Below are positions 43,639 through 50,735 of a DNA stretch of 64,000 bases, piece by piece. A model generated the notes under the pieces. That model made no database searches. It had not been told where the DNA came from and worked only from the letters and a program-made list of their open reading frames with translations. Location: assembly GCA_026129685.1 (NCBI GenBank), contig JAHCHO010000005.1, positions 310,001 through 374,000 on the forward strand, given 5' to 3'. Numbering within the stretch: position 1 is the first letter of the stretch; the number at the start of each line of letters is the position of its first letter. Source of the stretch: Fimbriimonadaceae bacterium. Lineage in GTDB: Bacteria; Armatimonadota; Fimbriimonadia; Fimbriimonadales; Fimbriimonadaceae. The translations under genes were made by a program, and so were the position numbers.

Positions 43639-45279
43639 CTATTCCTCGTCCTCGAACCGATCGGGCATCGTCGCGTCGGCCTCGGTGGGGCGGCGGTAGT
43701 TCACGTCGAGTGCGGCGAGGCGCTTGCCGTGGACCTTCAGGGCGGCGACGAAGCGGGCGTAGTCCTTCTGCTCCCGGGGCGTCCAGACGATCTCGGCCAG
43801 AGCGCAGACCCTGGGGAACGCGAAGTACTCGAACCGCTTGGGGGTGGAAATGTACTCCGTCCAGACGTTGCCCTGCGCGCCCAGCACGCGCTTGGCCTCG
43901 TCGGCGGAGAGCTCGTCGGGGATGGGCTCGTAGCTGTAGACCCTGGCGAGTGGGAGGAACCCGCCGATGGCGAGCGGCTCGCCGGGGTCCCGGCTCTGCC
44001 GGTAGTCGAAGTAAAGATGGCTCGTTGGCGTCATGACGACGTCGTGGCCGGCCTTGGCGGCGGTGATCCCGCCCTGCACGCCGCGCCAGGACATCACCGT
44101 CGCCCCCTCGGCGAGGCCACCCTCGAGGATCTCGTCCCAGCCGATCAGTCGGCGCCCCTTTCCGTCCAGGAAGGTGTCCATCCTCCGCACGAACCAGCTC
44201 TGAAGTTCGTCCTCGTCCTTCAGTCCCAGCTCCTTCTTGCGGGCCTGAGCCACCGGGCTCTCGCGCCACTGCTTCTTCGGGCACTCGTCGCCGCCGATGT
44301 GGATGAACTTGGAGGGGAAGATCTCGAGGACCTCGGAGAGAACGTCCTGCAAGAAGAGGATCGTGCTCTCGTTCACGTTGAAAACGTTCTCGTTCACCCC
44401 CCAGGTCTGGTGGACCTCGAGCGTTTTGTCGGTATTGCCGAGTTCGGGGTACGAAGCGATCGCGGCCTGGGCGTGGCCGGGCATCTCGATCTCGGGAACG
44501 ACGGTGATGTGGCGGGCGGCGGCGTAGGCGACGATCTCGCGCAGGTCGTCCTGGCTGTAAAAGCCGCCGTGCCGCTGCCCGTCGTACTTCGCCTCCTTCA
44601 AGTTGTCGCTGTAGTGGCCGACCAGGGTCTGGGCGCGCCAAGCCCCGATCTCCGTCAGCTTCGGGTACTTCTTGATCTCGATCCGCCAGCCTTGGTCGTC
44701 GGTGAGATGGAGATGGAGGGTGTTGAGCTTGTGGAGGGCAAGGAGGTCGAGGTACTTCTTGACGAACTCCTTGGGCATGAACCAACGAGCGCTGTCCATC
44801 ATCGAGCCCCGCCAAGCGAACCGGGGTTGGTCCTCGATCGTGACGATCGGCACGGCCCAGCGCACGCCGGCGATCGGTGCCTGGCGGAAAACGTCCGCCG
44901 GAAGGAGTTGGCGAAGCGACTGGATTCCGTAGAACACCCCCGCCTCGCCCGCCGAACGAATCTCGACGCCGGTTTGGTTCACGACGAGGCGGTACCCCTC
45001 TTGTCCGAGCTTCGCGAGCTTGGCGTCCTTGGCCAGGACGATCGCCTCCTTGCCGCGAGGACGTCGGCCGACGATGGGGAGTTCGAAACCGGTGGCGGGG
45101 CAAAGGTAGCCGCGCAGCTGCTCGGCCTTCGCCCGCAGGTCGTTGGGGGCGACGACGACGGTGTCGGGTCGAATTTGGAAGGTGCCCTCGCCGACCCGTA
45201 TCGAGCGGGGTTCGGGGAGGATGGACACGTCGCCTTGCGCAAGGGTGAGGGAAGCCACGGCGGCCAGGGTCGGAAGCAT
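43639..45279 (-). CDS. Beta-N-acetylhexosaminidase, GH20, secreted
   Basis: A 546-residue glycosidase that removes terminal N-acetylglucosamine or N-acetylgalactosamine. Signal MLPTLAAVASLTLAQG, then a GH20b-type domain (ILPEPRSIRVGEGTFQIRPD) and the TIM barrel starting at FAWRGSMMDSARWFMPKEFV. The catalytic Asp-Glu pair is in FIHIGGDECPKKQW; LHLHLTDDQGWRIEIKKYP and WDEILEGGLAEGATVMSWRG are further family motifs. TAGCAT at 45287-45292 suggests a leaderless transcript. It is the first gene of an operon with the D-aminoacylase. Confidence 0.95.
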   Translation of the reverse strand: MLPTLAAVASLTLAQGDVSILPEPRSIRVGEGTFQIRPDTVVVAPNDLRAKAEQLRGYLCPATGFELPIVGRRPRGKEAIVLAKDAKLAKLGQEGYRLVVNQTGVEIRSAGEAGVFYGIQSLRQLLPADVFRQAPIAGVRWAVPIVTIEDQPRFAWRGSMMDSARWFMPKEFVKKYLDLLALHKLNTLHLHLTDDQGWRIEIKKYPKLTEIGAWRAQTLVGHYSDNLKEAKYDGQRHGGFYSQDDLREIVAYAAARHITVVPEIEMPGHAQAAIASYPELGNTDKTLEVHQTWGVNENVFNVNESTILFLQDVLSEVLEIFPSKFIHIGGDECPKKQWRESPVAQARKKELGLKDEDELQSWFVRRMDTFLDGKGRRLIGWDEILEGGLAEGATVMSWRGVQGGITAAKAGHDVVMTPTSHLYFDYRQSRDPGEPLAIGGFLPLARVYSYEPIPDELSADEAKRVLGAQGNVWTEYISTPKRFEYFAFPRVCALAEIVWTPREQKDYARFVAALKVHGKRLAALDVNYRRPTEADATMPDRFEDEE

Positions 45280-45286
45280 CGCTTGG

Positions 45287-45292
45287 ATGCTA
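45287..45292 (-). promoter_or_regulatory. -10-like box TAGCAT, probable leaderless promoter
   Basis: On the minus strand TAGCAT ends seven bases before the ATG at 45279. Confidence 0.4.
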
Positions 45293-45365
45293 CCTTCGCT
45301 CGCCGGACGTTGGACCGGACAAGGCGAGGCAGGAAGTCGGGCTCGACCGACGAACGTACCGATTC

Positions 45366-46679
45366 ATGCAAGAAAGGCGCGGCACGCCGTTGCACACGAA
45401 GATCCTGATCGGCCTGATCCTGGGCGCGGTGCTCGGCCTGCTCGCCCAATCCACCCTCGGAACGGGGAACGAAACGCTGAAGTGGTGGGTGGACAACCCG
45501 CTCAACTTCGTCGGGATGCTGTTCCTGCGCATGATCTTCATGATCGTGGTGCCCTTGCTGGTCTCCGCCCTGATCCTCGGGGTCGCGGACATCGGAGACG
45601 CGCGCAAGGTCGGACGGGTCGGCGTCCGGTCCCTGGTTATGACCCTGTTGCTGTCCGGAATCGCCGTGATGATCGCGGTGACCGCCGTCAACCTGATCCG
45701 GCCCGGAGAGGGGCTCGCCCCCGAACAGCGCGAACGGTTGGTCGCCTCCTACTCAAAGAAGGAAGACGCGGAGAAGAAGGTCGCCCAGTCGAAGGAGGCC
45801 AAGTCGGCCTGGGACACGATCCTCGAGTTCGTACCGCAGAACCCCGTGCAGGAAGCGGCGCGCGCGCTCGAGGGCGGCCTGATTCCACTTATGGTCTTCG
45901 CGCTCATCTTTGGGCTCGCGCTCTCGGCCGTCGCCCCGGAAAAGGCCTTGCCGATCAAGGAGTTCATGGAAGGGCTCTTCGCGGTCAGCCAGAAAGTGAT
46001 CGAGTTCGCGATGAAGCTGGCGCCGATCGGGGTGTTCGCGCTGGTCTTCAAGACGACCGCGCTCTTGGGCCTCGACGCCCTGCTCGCCCTCGGCCGGTAC
46101 GCCGCCCTCGTCATCGTGTGCCTGGCCCTCCACCAGTTCGTGACCTACTCGGTGGTCATCAAACTGATCGCGAAGATGAACCCGCTCGACTTCTTCCGGC
46201 GGATTCGCACGGTGATGCTGACCGCGTTCGCGACGAGTTCCTCGAACGCGACCTTGCCGGAGGCGCTGCGGTCGGCCCGGGAGGACTTGGGCTTGCCGCG
46301 CGACATCAGTTCCTTCGTCCTGACCGTCGGCGCCACCGCGAATCAGAACGGGACGGCGCTTTTCGAGGGAGTGACCGTGCTGTTCCTGGCCCAATTCTTC
46401 GGGATTCCGCTGACGGTGGCCGACCAGTTCACCGTCGTCTTCCTGAGCATCTTGGCGGGGGTCGGGACGGCCGGCGTTCCGGGCGGCTCGTGGCCCATGA
46501 TCGCGATCCTCCTCGCGAAGGTGGGAGTGCCGCCGACGGCGATCGGGCTCGTCCTCGGCATCGACCGGATTCTGGACATGAGCCGGACGGTGCTGAACGT
46601 CACCGGCGACATCACGATCGCCGCCTGCGTGAGCAAAATGGAAGAGCGCTCCGGGTTGCGCGACGCCGAGGGCGCCTAG
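45366..46679 (+). CDS. Dicarboxylate/amino acid:cation symporter (DAACS/SDF family)
   Basis: A 437-residue inner-membrane sodium- or proton-coupled importer for glutamate, aspartate or C4-dicarboxylates. Eight hydrophobic helices are evident. Family signatures: MLFLRMIFMIVVPLLVSALI, the serine-rich loop AFATSSSNATLPEALRSARE, LTVGATANQNGTALFEGVTV (substrate and sodium site NQNGT) and GIDRILDMSRTVLNVTGD. Residues ~125-145 add a charged loop (KKEDAEKKVAQSKEAK), longer than usual. A hairpin separates it from the convergent ndk. Confidence 0.93.
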   Translation: MQERRGTPLHTKILIGLILGAVLGLLAQSTLGTGNETLKWWVDNPLNFVGMLFLRMIFMIVVPLLVSALILGVADIGDARKVGRVGVRSLVMTLLLSGIAVMIAVTAVNLIRPGEGLAPEQRERLVASYSKKEDAEKKVAQSKEAKSAWDTILEFVPQNPVQEAARALEGGLIPLMVFALIFGLALSAVAPEKALPIKEFMEGLFAVSQKVIEFAMKLAPIGVFALVFKTTALLGLDALLALGRYAALVIVCLALHQFVTYSVVIKLIAKMNPLDFFRRIRTVMLTAFATSSSNATLPEALRSAREDLGLPRDISSFVLTVGATANQNGTALFEGVTVLFLAQFFGIPLTVADQFTVVFLSILAGVGTAGVPGGSWPMIAILLAKVGVPPTAIGLVLGIDRILDMSRTVLNVTGDITIAACVSKMEERSGLRDAEGA

Positions 46680-46721
46680 CGCGACGGGACGGCGTCCGCT
46701 CGGACCACCCTCCCGTCGCGC
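46679..46721. terminator. Terminator-like hairpin between symporter gene and ndk
   Basis: GCGCGACGGGA (46679-46689) and TCCCGTCGCGC (46711-46721) form an 11-bp perfect stem between two convergent genes; no T-run follows. Confidence 0.55.
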
Positions 46722-46726
46722 GTCGC

Positions 46727-47143
46727 CTAGAACGGGAGGCCTTCGGAGAACCAGAGCGCCAGTTCGCGCTCGGCCGCCTCGGGGTCGGCCGAGGAGTGCG
46801 TCAGATTGTCGTCGATCGTCAGCGCGAAGTCGCCACGGATCGTGCCGGGGTTGGCGTCCACCGGGTTGGTCGCGCCCATCATGGTGCGGACGGCGCGGAC
46901 GGCGTTCGTGCCGCGAACGGCCATCGCGACCACCGGCCCACTCGTCAGGTACGCCACGACCGGCTCGAAGAAGCCCTTGCCCCGATGCTCCTCGTAATGG
47001 GTCTCGACCGTTTCGCGGGGGGCGCGGAAAAGCTTGAGGCCGACGACCTTCAGGTTGCGGGCCTCGATGCGACGGGTGATCTCGCCGATCAAGTTGCGGT
47101 CGACCCCGCCGGGCTTGATGAGAACTAACGTGGTCTCGCTCAT
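46727..47143 (-). CDS. ndk: Nucleoside diphosphate kinase
   Basis: A 138-residue enzyme that equilibrates nucleoside triphosphate pools. Motifs: ETTLVLIKPGGVDRNLIGEI, RNLKVVGLKLFRAPRE, GPVVAMAVRGTNAVRAVRTM, GATNPVDANPGTIRGDFA and the active-site His in DNLTHSSADPEAAERE. The usual H-G-S-D reads H-S-S-A-D, a small change next to the phosphohistidine. ATG 47143 matches the family start; the reading frame extends further upstream without similarity. Confidence 0.95.
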   Translation of the reverse strand: MSETTLVLIKPGGVDRNLIGEITRRIEARNLKVVGLKLFRAPRETVETHYEEHRGKGFFEPVVAYLTSGPVVAMAVRGTNAVRAVRTMMGATNPVDANPGTIRGDFALTIDDNLTHSSADPEAAERELALWFSEGLPF

Positions 47144-47218
47144 GGATTCGCTCGAAAGAACCTTGGGTGAAGAGGCGCACCGAGGTTCGGCGGCCCGAAA
47201 GAGGATACCAGGACCCGG

Positions 47219-47224
47219 CATAAT
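47219..47224 (+). promoter_or_regulatory. -10-like box CATAAT, probable leaderless promoter
   Basis: CATAAT ends six bases before the GTG at 47231. Confidence 0.45.
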
Positions 47225-47230
47225 CCACCC

Positions 47231-48238
47231 GTGACCGTGCGCCGCCAATCCCCCCTGCCCGTGCTCGGCGCGTTGGTCCTGCTCCTGCTGGTAGGAGTGC
47301 TGGTGCACGTCAAAATCGGCAGCTACTTCCGGCTCTCCTTCGGCGATATCCTCCGCGAAATCGGCCGCGGCGACGCTGGGGGCGCGGATGCCGTGAACAA
47401 CGTCGTGTGGCGGGTGCGACTGCCCAGGACCGTCGCGTGCGTGACGATCGGGGCGATGCTCGGGTTGGTCGGCTCGGCGTTCCAGGCGTTGTTCCGCAAT
47501 CCCCTGGCCGAACCCTACGTCGTGGGCGTCAGTTCGGGGGCCGCCGTCGGCGGGGTCGCCGCGATAACCCTCGGCTGGGGCACCGCCCTGTTCGGGTTGG
47601 GGACGCTGGCCCTGGCGAGCGTGGGCGGCGGACTCGCCCTCTTGGTCGTGTACGCCCTGTCCTATCGGCGCGGCGTGGTGGACGTCCGAGGTCTGCTGCT
47701 CGCCGGGGTCGTGATCGGCTCCATGCTCTCCTCGATCCTGACCCTGATGATCCTGGCCGCCGGACAGGACGCCAACAACGTGCTACGGTGGCTGCTCGGC
47801 AGCATGGGCAGCGCCTACTGGTCGCACGACGCCGTGCTGACCGTGTGCCTCGTGTTCGGCGGGGCGATCCTGGTGCGGGAGTCGCGGCGACTCAACGCGT
47901 TCGCCCTCGGCGAGGACACCGCCCAACGCCTCGGCGTGGACACGGGTCGGCTCAAGCGCGTGATCCTCGCGACGGGCACCGTCATGACGGCGGCGTGCGT
48001 CGGCGCCGTCGGAGTCGTGGGGTTCCTCGGGTTGGTCGCGCCCCACATCGCGCGGCGGCTCCTGGGGGTGGACTGGCGTTGGTCCCTCGCCGGTTCAGGC
48101 TTGGTGGGGGCGGTGCTGCTGCTCGGTTCGGACGTGGTGGCCCAAAACGTCAAAGCCGTCACCGAGATGCCCGTCGGCGCCGTGACCGCGATCCTCGGAG
48201 CCCCGTCGCTCGTCTTGCTGATGCGAGCGAAAGACTAG
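47231..48238 (+). CDS. FecCD/BtuC-type ABC transporter permease (orphan)
   Basis: A 335-residue inner-membrane permease of the iron-siderophore/cobalamin importer class, with about ten hydrophobic helices. Signatures: VWRVRLPRTVACVTIGAMLG, GSAFQALFRNPLAEPYVVGV, SSGAAVGGVAAI, RWLLGSMGSAYW, LGVDTGRLKR and the ATPase-coupling region VVGFLGLVAPHIARRLLGVD. GTG 47231 follows CATAAT. No substrate-binding protein or ATPase gene is next to it, so its partners are elsewhere. It could import heme, siderophores or cobalamin. Confidence 0.92.
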   Translation: MTVRRQSPLPVLGALVLLLLVGVLVHVKIGSYFRLSFGDILREIGRGDAGGADAVNNVVWRVRLPRTVACVTIGAMLGLVGSAFQALFRNPLAEPYVVGVSSGAAVGGVAAITLGWGTALFGLGTLALASVGGGLALLVVYALSYRRGVVDVRGLLLAGVVIGSMLSSILTLMILAAGQDANNVLRWLLGSMGSAYWSHDAVLTVCLVFGGAILVRESRRLNAFALGEDTAQRLGVDTGRLKRVILATGTVMTAACVGAVGVVGFLGLVAPHIARRLLGVDWRWSLAGSGLVGAVLLLGSDVVAQNVKAVTEMPVGAVTAILGAPSLVLLMRAKD

Positions 48239-48267
48239 AAACTCTCGCCGATTCGCGAAAGCGGTGT

Positions 48268-48273
48268 TATAAC
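48268..48273 (+). promoter_or_regulatory. -10-like box TATAAC, probable leaderless promoter
   Basis: TATAAC ends six bases before the ATG at 48280. Confidence 0.5.
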
Positions 48274-48279
48274 CTCGGT

Positions 48280-48540
48280 ATGAGGACCTCCATCGATCTC
48301 CCCGACGGGCTGTATTGGCGAACCAAGGTTGCGGCTTCGCTCAAGGGGGTGACCATGGACGCCTTTGTGGCGGCCTCGCTCGAAAGCGCGCTGGACTCGG
48401 ATCGGCCCGCCCGCAATGGGCACGCCGAGCCGATCCCGGTGATAATCCCGCTCGACGGCCGCACCATTCCGTTCATGACGAACGACGAATTGTTCGACAT
48501 GATGGACATGGAAGACGAGATCGCCGCCCAGCGAGCCTAG
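48280..48540 (+). CDS. Small ribbon-helix-helix antitoxin-like protein
   Basis: An 86-residue protein. The N-terminus MRTSIDLPDGLYWRTKVAAS followed by LKGVTMDAFVAASLESAL fits a ribbon-helix-helix DNA-binding fold (one beta strand, two helices), as in CopG/Arc-like and VapB/MazE-type antitoxins. The C-terminal half (PVIIPLDGRTIPFMTNDELF, then acidic residues) could wrap a toxin. No toxin gene is adjacent: the upstream gene is a permease and the next gene is convergent. Its TAG overlaps the stop of the TlpA gene. The TATAAC box supports the start. Confidence 0.7.
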   Translation: MRTSIDLPDGLYWRTKVAASLKGVTMDAFVAASLESALDSDRPARNGHAEPIPVIIPLDGRTIPFMTNDELFDMMDMEDEIAAQRA

Positions 48541-49040
48541 AGTCCGGCTTCCTTCAGATAGCCCTCGATGTCGGCGATCGGGTGCGCGCCCTGGAGACGC
48601 TGGGTCACGAAGCCCTCGCGGTCCACGATGAGCAGCGAGGGGTAACCCGCCACCTCGTAAAACGAATGGGCCTCGCCGTTCGTGTCCAAGTAGAACGGCA
48701 GCTTGTAGCCCATCGTGGCGACGAACTTCTTCACGAGCGCGGGGTCCTCTTTCGTGACGGCGACGACGGCTAGACCCTTGTCCCCGTACTTCTTGTGAAG
48801 AGCCTCGACCCCGGGCATCAACTCGTTGCAGTAACCGCACCAGGTCGCCCAGAAGTCCACCAGCACGACCTTTCCCTTCAGGCTCTTCAGTTCGAGCGGC
48901 TTCCCGTCCAGTCCCGTCACCTCGAAGTTCATCGCGGGCTCGGGCGGCAGCGCGGCCTTGGCCCGCGAAAGGTCCGACTCCGGGGCGCAACCGACTAACA
49001 GAAAGACCAACGCGACCGGGAGGGGGAGAGCTTTGATCAC
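48537..49040 (-). CDS. TlpA-like thioredoxin-fold lipoprotein
   Basis: A 167-residue exported thiol-disulfide oxidoreductase. GTG 49040 gives a lipoprotein signal VIKALPLPVALVFLLVGC with lipobox LVGC. The thioredoxin domain has VVLVDFWATWCGYCNELMPG (CGYC active site), AVTKEDPALVKKF and the cis-Pro in VAGYPSLLIVDREG. It probably keeps envelope proteins or cytochrome c precursors reduced. The frame is open to an ATG at 49073 and 49088, but those starts would place the lipobox too far in. Confidence 0.9.
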   Translation of the reverse strand: MIKALPLPVALVFLLVGCAPESDLSRAKAALPPEPAMNFEVTGLDGKPLELKSLKGKVVLVDFWATWCGYCNELMPGVEALHKKYGDKGLAVVAVTKEDPALVKKFVATMGYKLPFYLDTNGEAHSFYEVAGYPSLLIVDREGFVTQRLQGAHPIADIEGYLKEAGL

Positions 49041-49107
49041 GGAATCTACGAACTGTACTCCCATTCGGGGCGTCCGGTTCCGGACCAAGCGTCGCCGGCG
49101 AAGTCGG

Positions 49108-49113
49108 TATGCT
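49108..49113 (+). promoter_or_regulatory. -10-like box TATGCT upstream of the ECF sigma factor gene
   Basis: TATGCT ends nine bases before an in-frame TTG at 49123, which would give a leaderless start four codons before ATG 49135. Confidence 0.35.
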
Positions 49114-49134
49114 CGGCGACGCTTGGACGAACCG

Positions 49135-49695
49135 ATGGACCGCGCCGCTTTCGACCGTTGCCTCCAACCCCTGTTGGGACCGGCGTTCGGCTACGCGTTG
49201 AGGCTCTGCGGCGACCGAGACGAGGCGATGGACCTCGTCCAGGAAGCCTCGGTGAACGCGTTCCGGGCCGCGCGCACCTTCCAACCGGGAACCAACTTCC
49301 GGGCCTGGTACTTCAGAATTCTGACGAACGTCTTCTACCGAAGCCGGAGAAAGCCGTCCAACACGGTTTCGCTCGACGACGAGCAGAACGCCTACCTCCT
49401 GCGCCGCGCCCTCGAGGCGGGCGGCGGGTGGGATGGCGCGGATCGGATCGCCGAAGCCGTGATGGACGGGATCGATGCGGAAGCGATTCAGGACGCGATT
49501 CGGGCCTTGCCGGACGAGTACCGAAGTGTCGCCATGCTCTATTTCCTTGAGACGATGAAGTACGAGGAGATCGCCGACGCGCTCGGACTGCCCTTGGGAA
49601 CCGTCCGGTCGCGGTTGCATCGCGGGCGCAAAGCCCTCCAGCGCGCGCTCTGGGACGTTGCTCGCTCGCGCGGCATCGAGGTGGACCTTGTCTAG
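49135..49695 (+). CDS. ECF-type RNA polymerase sigma factor
   Basis: A 186-residue extracytoplasmic-function sigma factor. Region 2 is GYALRLCGDRDEAMDLVQEA ... FRAWYFRILTNVFYRSRRK; region 4 is ALPDEYRSVAMLYFLETMKY, EEIADALGLPLGTVRSRLHR, a clear helix-turn-helix. The linker is short, as in ECF factors. The next gene, overlapping by eight bases, is its zinc-finger anti-sigma factor. TTG 49123 is a possible earlier start. Targets are unknown; a stress or redox role would fit the neighbouring TlpA, but that is inference. Confidence 0.94.
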   Translation: MDRAAFDRCLQPLLGPAFGYALRLCGDRDEAMDLVQEASVNAFRAARTFQPGTNFRAWYFRILTNVFYRSRRKPSNTVSLDDEQNAYLLRRALEAGGGWDGADRIAEAVMDGIDAEAIQDAIRALPDEYRSVAMLYFLETMKYEEIADALGLPLGTVRSRLHRGRKALQRALWDVARSRGIEVDLV

Positions 49696-49933
49696 ACGGT
49701 GCCTGTCTTGCCGCGAGGCCTTTGAGCGGCTGGACGACTTCGTCGATCGCGAGTTGGCCACCGGCGAAAGGGTTCTCGTCCAAGAGCATCTCGAGGTGTG
49801 CGCCGAGTGCGCGCGCGCGTTCCGTTTTGAGGAAGGGGTCCTTCGCTCGCTTCGCGCCAAGATCGGCCGGATCGACGTGCCGCCGGAACTCGCGGCGAGG
49901 GTCCGAGAGGCGCTTGACCGAGCTTCAGATTGA
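49688..49933 (+). CDS. Zinc-finger (ZAS) anti-sigma factor
   Basis: An 81-residue soluble anti-sigma factor. TTG 49688 overlaps the sigma gene's stop. The zinc-binding anti-sigma motif is HLEVCAECARAF (HxxxCxxC), with an upstream CLSC pair that could supply the remaining ligand. There is no transmembrane helix, so it resembles RsrA/ChrR-like cytoplasmic redox or metal sensors more than membrane-bound RseA. It should hold the adjacent sigma factor inactive until zinc is lost. The 3' end overlaps the convergent gene by nine bases. Confidence 0.85.
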   Translation: MSRRCLSCREAFERLDDFVDRELATGERVLVQEHLEVCAECARAFRFEEGVLRSLRAKIGRIDVPPELAARVREALDRASD

Positions 49934-50689
49934 GCGCCGCCGCAGGACGACCACCAGCGGGCGGTGGTCCGAGGCGACGGGTTCCTCCGGAACTCGGGTT
50001 TCGACGACTGTCCACGCGTCGGTCGGTCGGGCGAGCACGAAGTCGATGCGGACGTCCGGACGGTGGGCCGGATAGGTGGGGCCACCCTGCGCGCCGACGT
50101 CCAGGAATCTTCGGAAAAGGGGTCGAACGCTCGAGCCGTTCGCGACATCGTTCAGATCGCCCGCCACGAGGGTCGGGACGTCATCCTCGACCCAGCCGGC
50201 CAGGGTCTTCGCCTGGTGGGCACGGTCGTCGCGGCTCTTGTGGTCGAAGTGGGTGCTGACGAACCGGACCCGACCCGTACCGGGAACCTCCACGACGACG
50301 TGCAAGGAGGTTCGGGCTTCCCGTTCGGGGGAGCCGGGCAGGGGTCGATTCTGCTCGGAAACGAGCGGAAAGCGCGAGAGAACTCCCACGCCGTAAGCCC
50401 CACCATCGAGGTCGATCGCCTTTCCGAACGCCGCGCGCATCCCGGTCAGGCGTGCCAGTTCGGCGGGCTGGTCCGTTCGGTCCGACCGGCCGACGTTCAC
50501 GTCGAGTTCCTGAAGGGCGACAAGGTCGGGCTTGGCGGCGAGGATGACGCCAGCGATGCGGGGAAGATCGAGCCGACCGTCCACGCCCTCGCCGTGATGA
50601 ACGTTGAAGGTCATCACGGTCAGGGTGGACGTTGCGGGGGCCGTTGGCATCATCGCGATCGAACCGAGCGCCAGGAAGGCGATCCACAT
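49925..50689 (-). CDS. Secreted endonuclease/exonuclease/phosphatase family protein
   Basis: A 254-residue protein of the DNase I-like/EEP fold. ATG 50689 follows GGAGAAGG and starts a signal (MWIAFLALGSIAMMPTAPA). EEP motifs: LTVMTFNVHHGEG (Asn), LVALQELDVN (Glu, metal), RFVSTHFDHKSRDDR (His/Asp), LVAGDLNDVANGS (Asp, Asn) and EPVASDHRPLVV (Asp-His catalytic pair). It may be a nuclease, a phosphodiesterase or a lipid phosphatase; the substrate cannot be told. Confidence 0.9.
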   Translation of the reverse strand: MWIAFLALGSIAMMPTAPATSTLTVMTFNVHHGEGVDGRLDLPRIAGVILAAKPDLVALQELDVNVGRSDRTDQPAELARLTGMRAAFGKAIDLDGGAYGVGVLSRFPLVSEQNRPLPGSPEREARTSLHVVVEVPGTGRVRFVSTHFDHKSRDDRAHQAKTLAGWVEDDVPTLVAGDLNDVANGSSVRPLFRRFLDVGAQGGPTYPAHRPDVRIDFVLARPTDAWTVVETRVPEEPVASDHRPLVVVLRRRSI

Positions 50690-50735
50690 GGCGAACCTTC
50701 TCCTAACGGGCGCGAGTTTATCCCATGCGTCCGCG

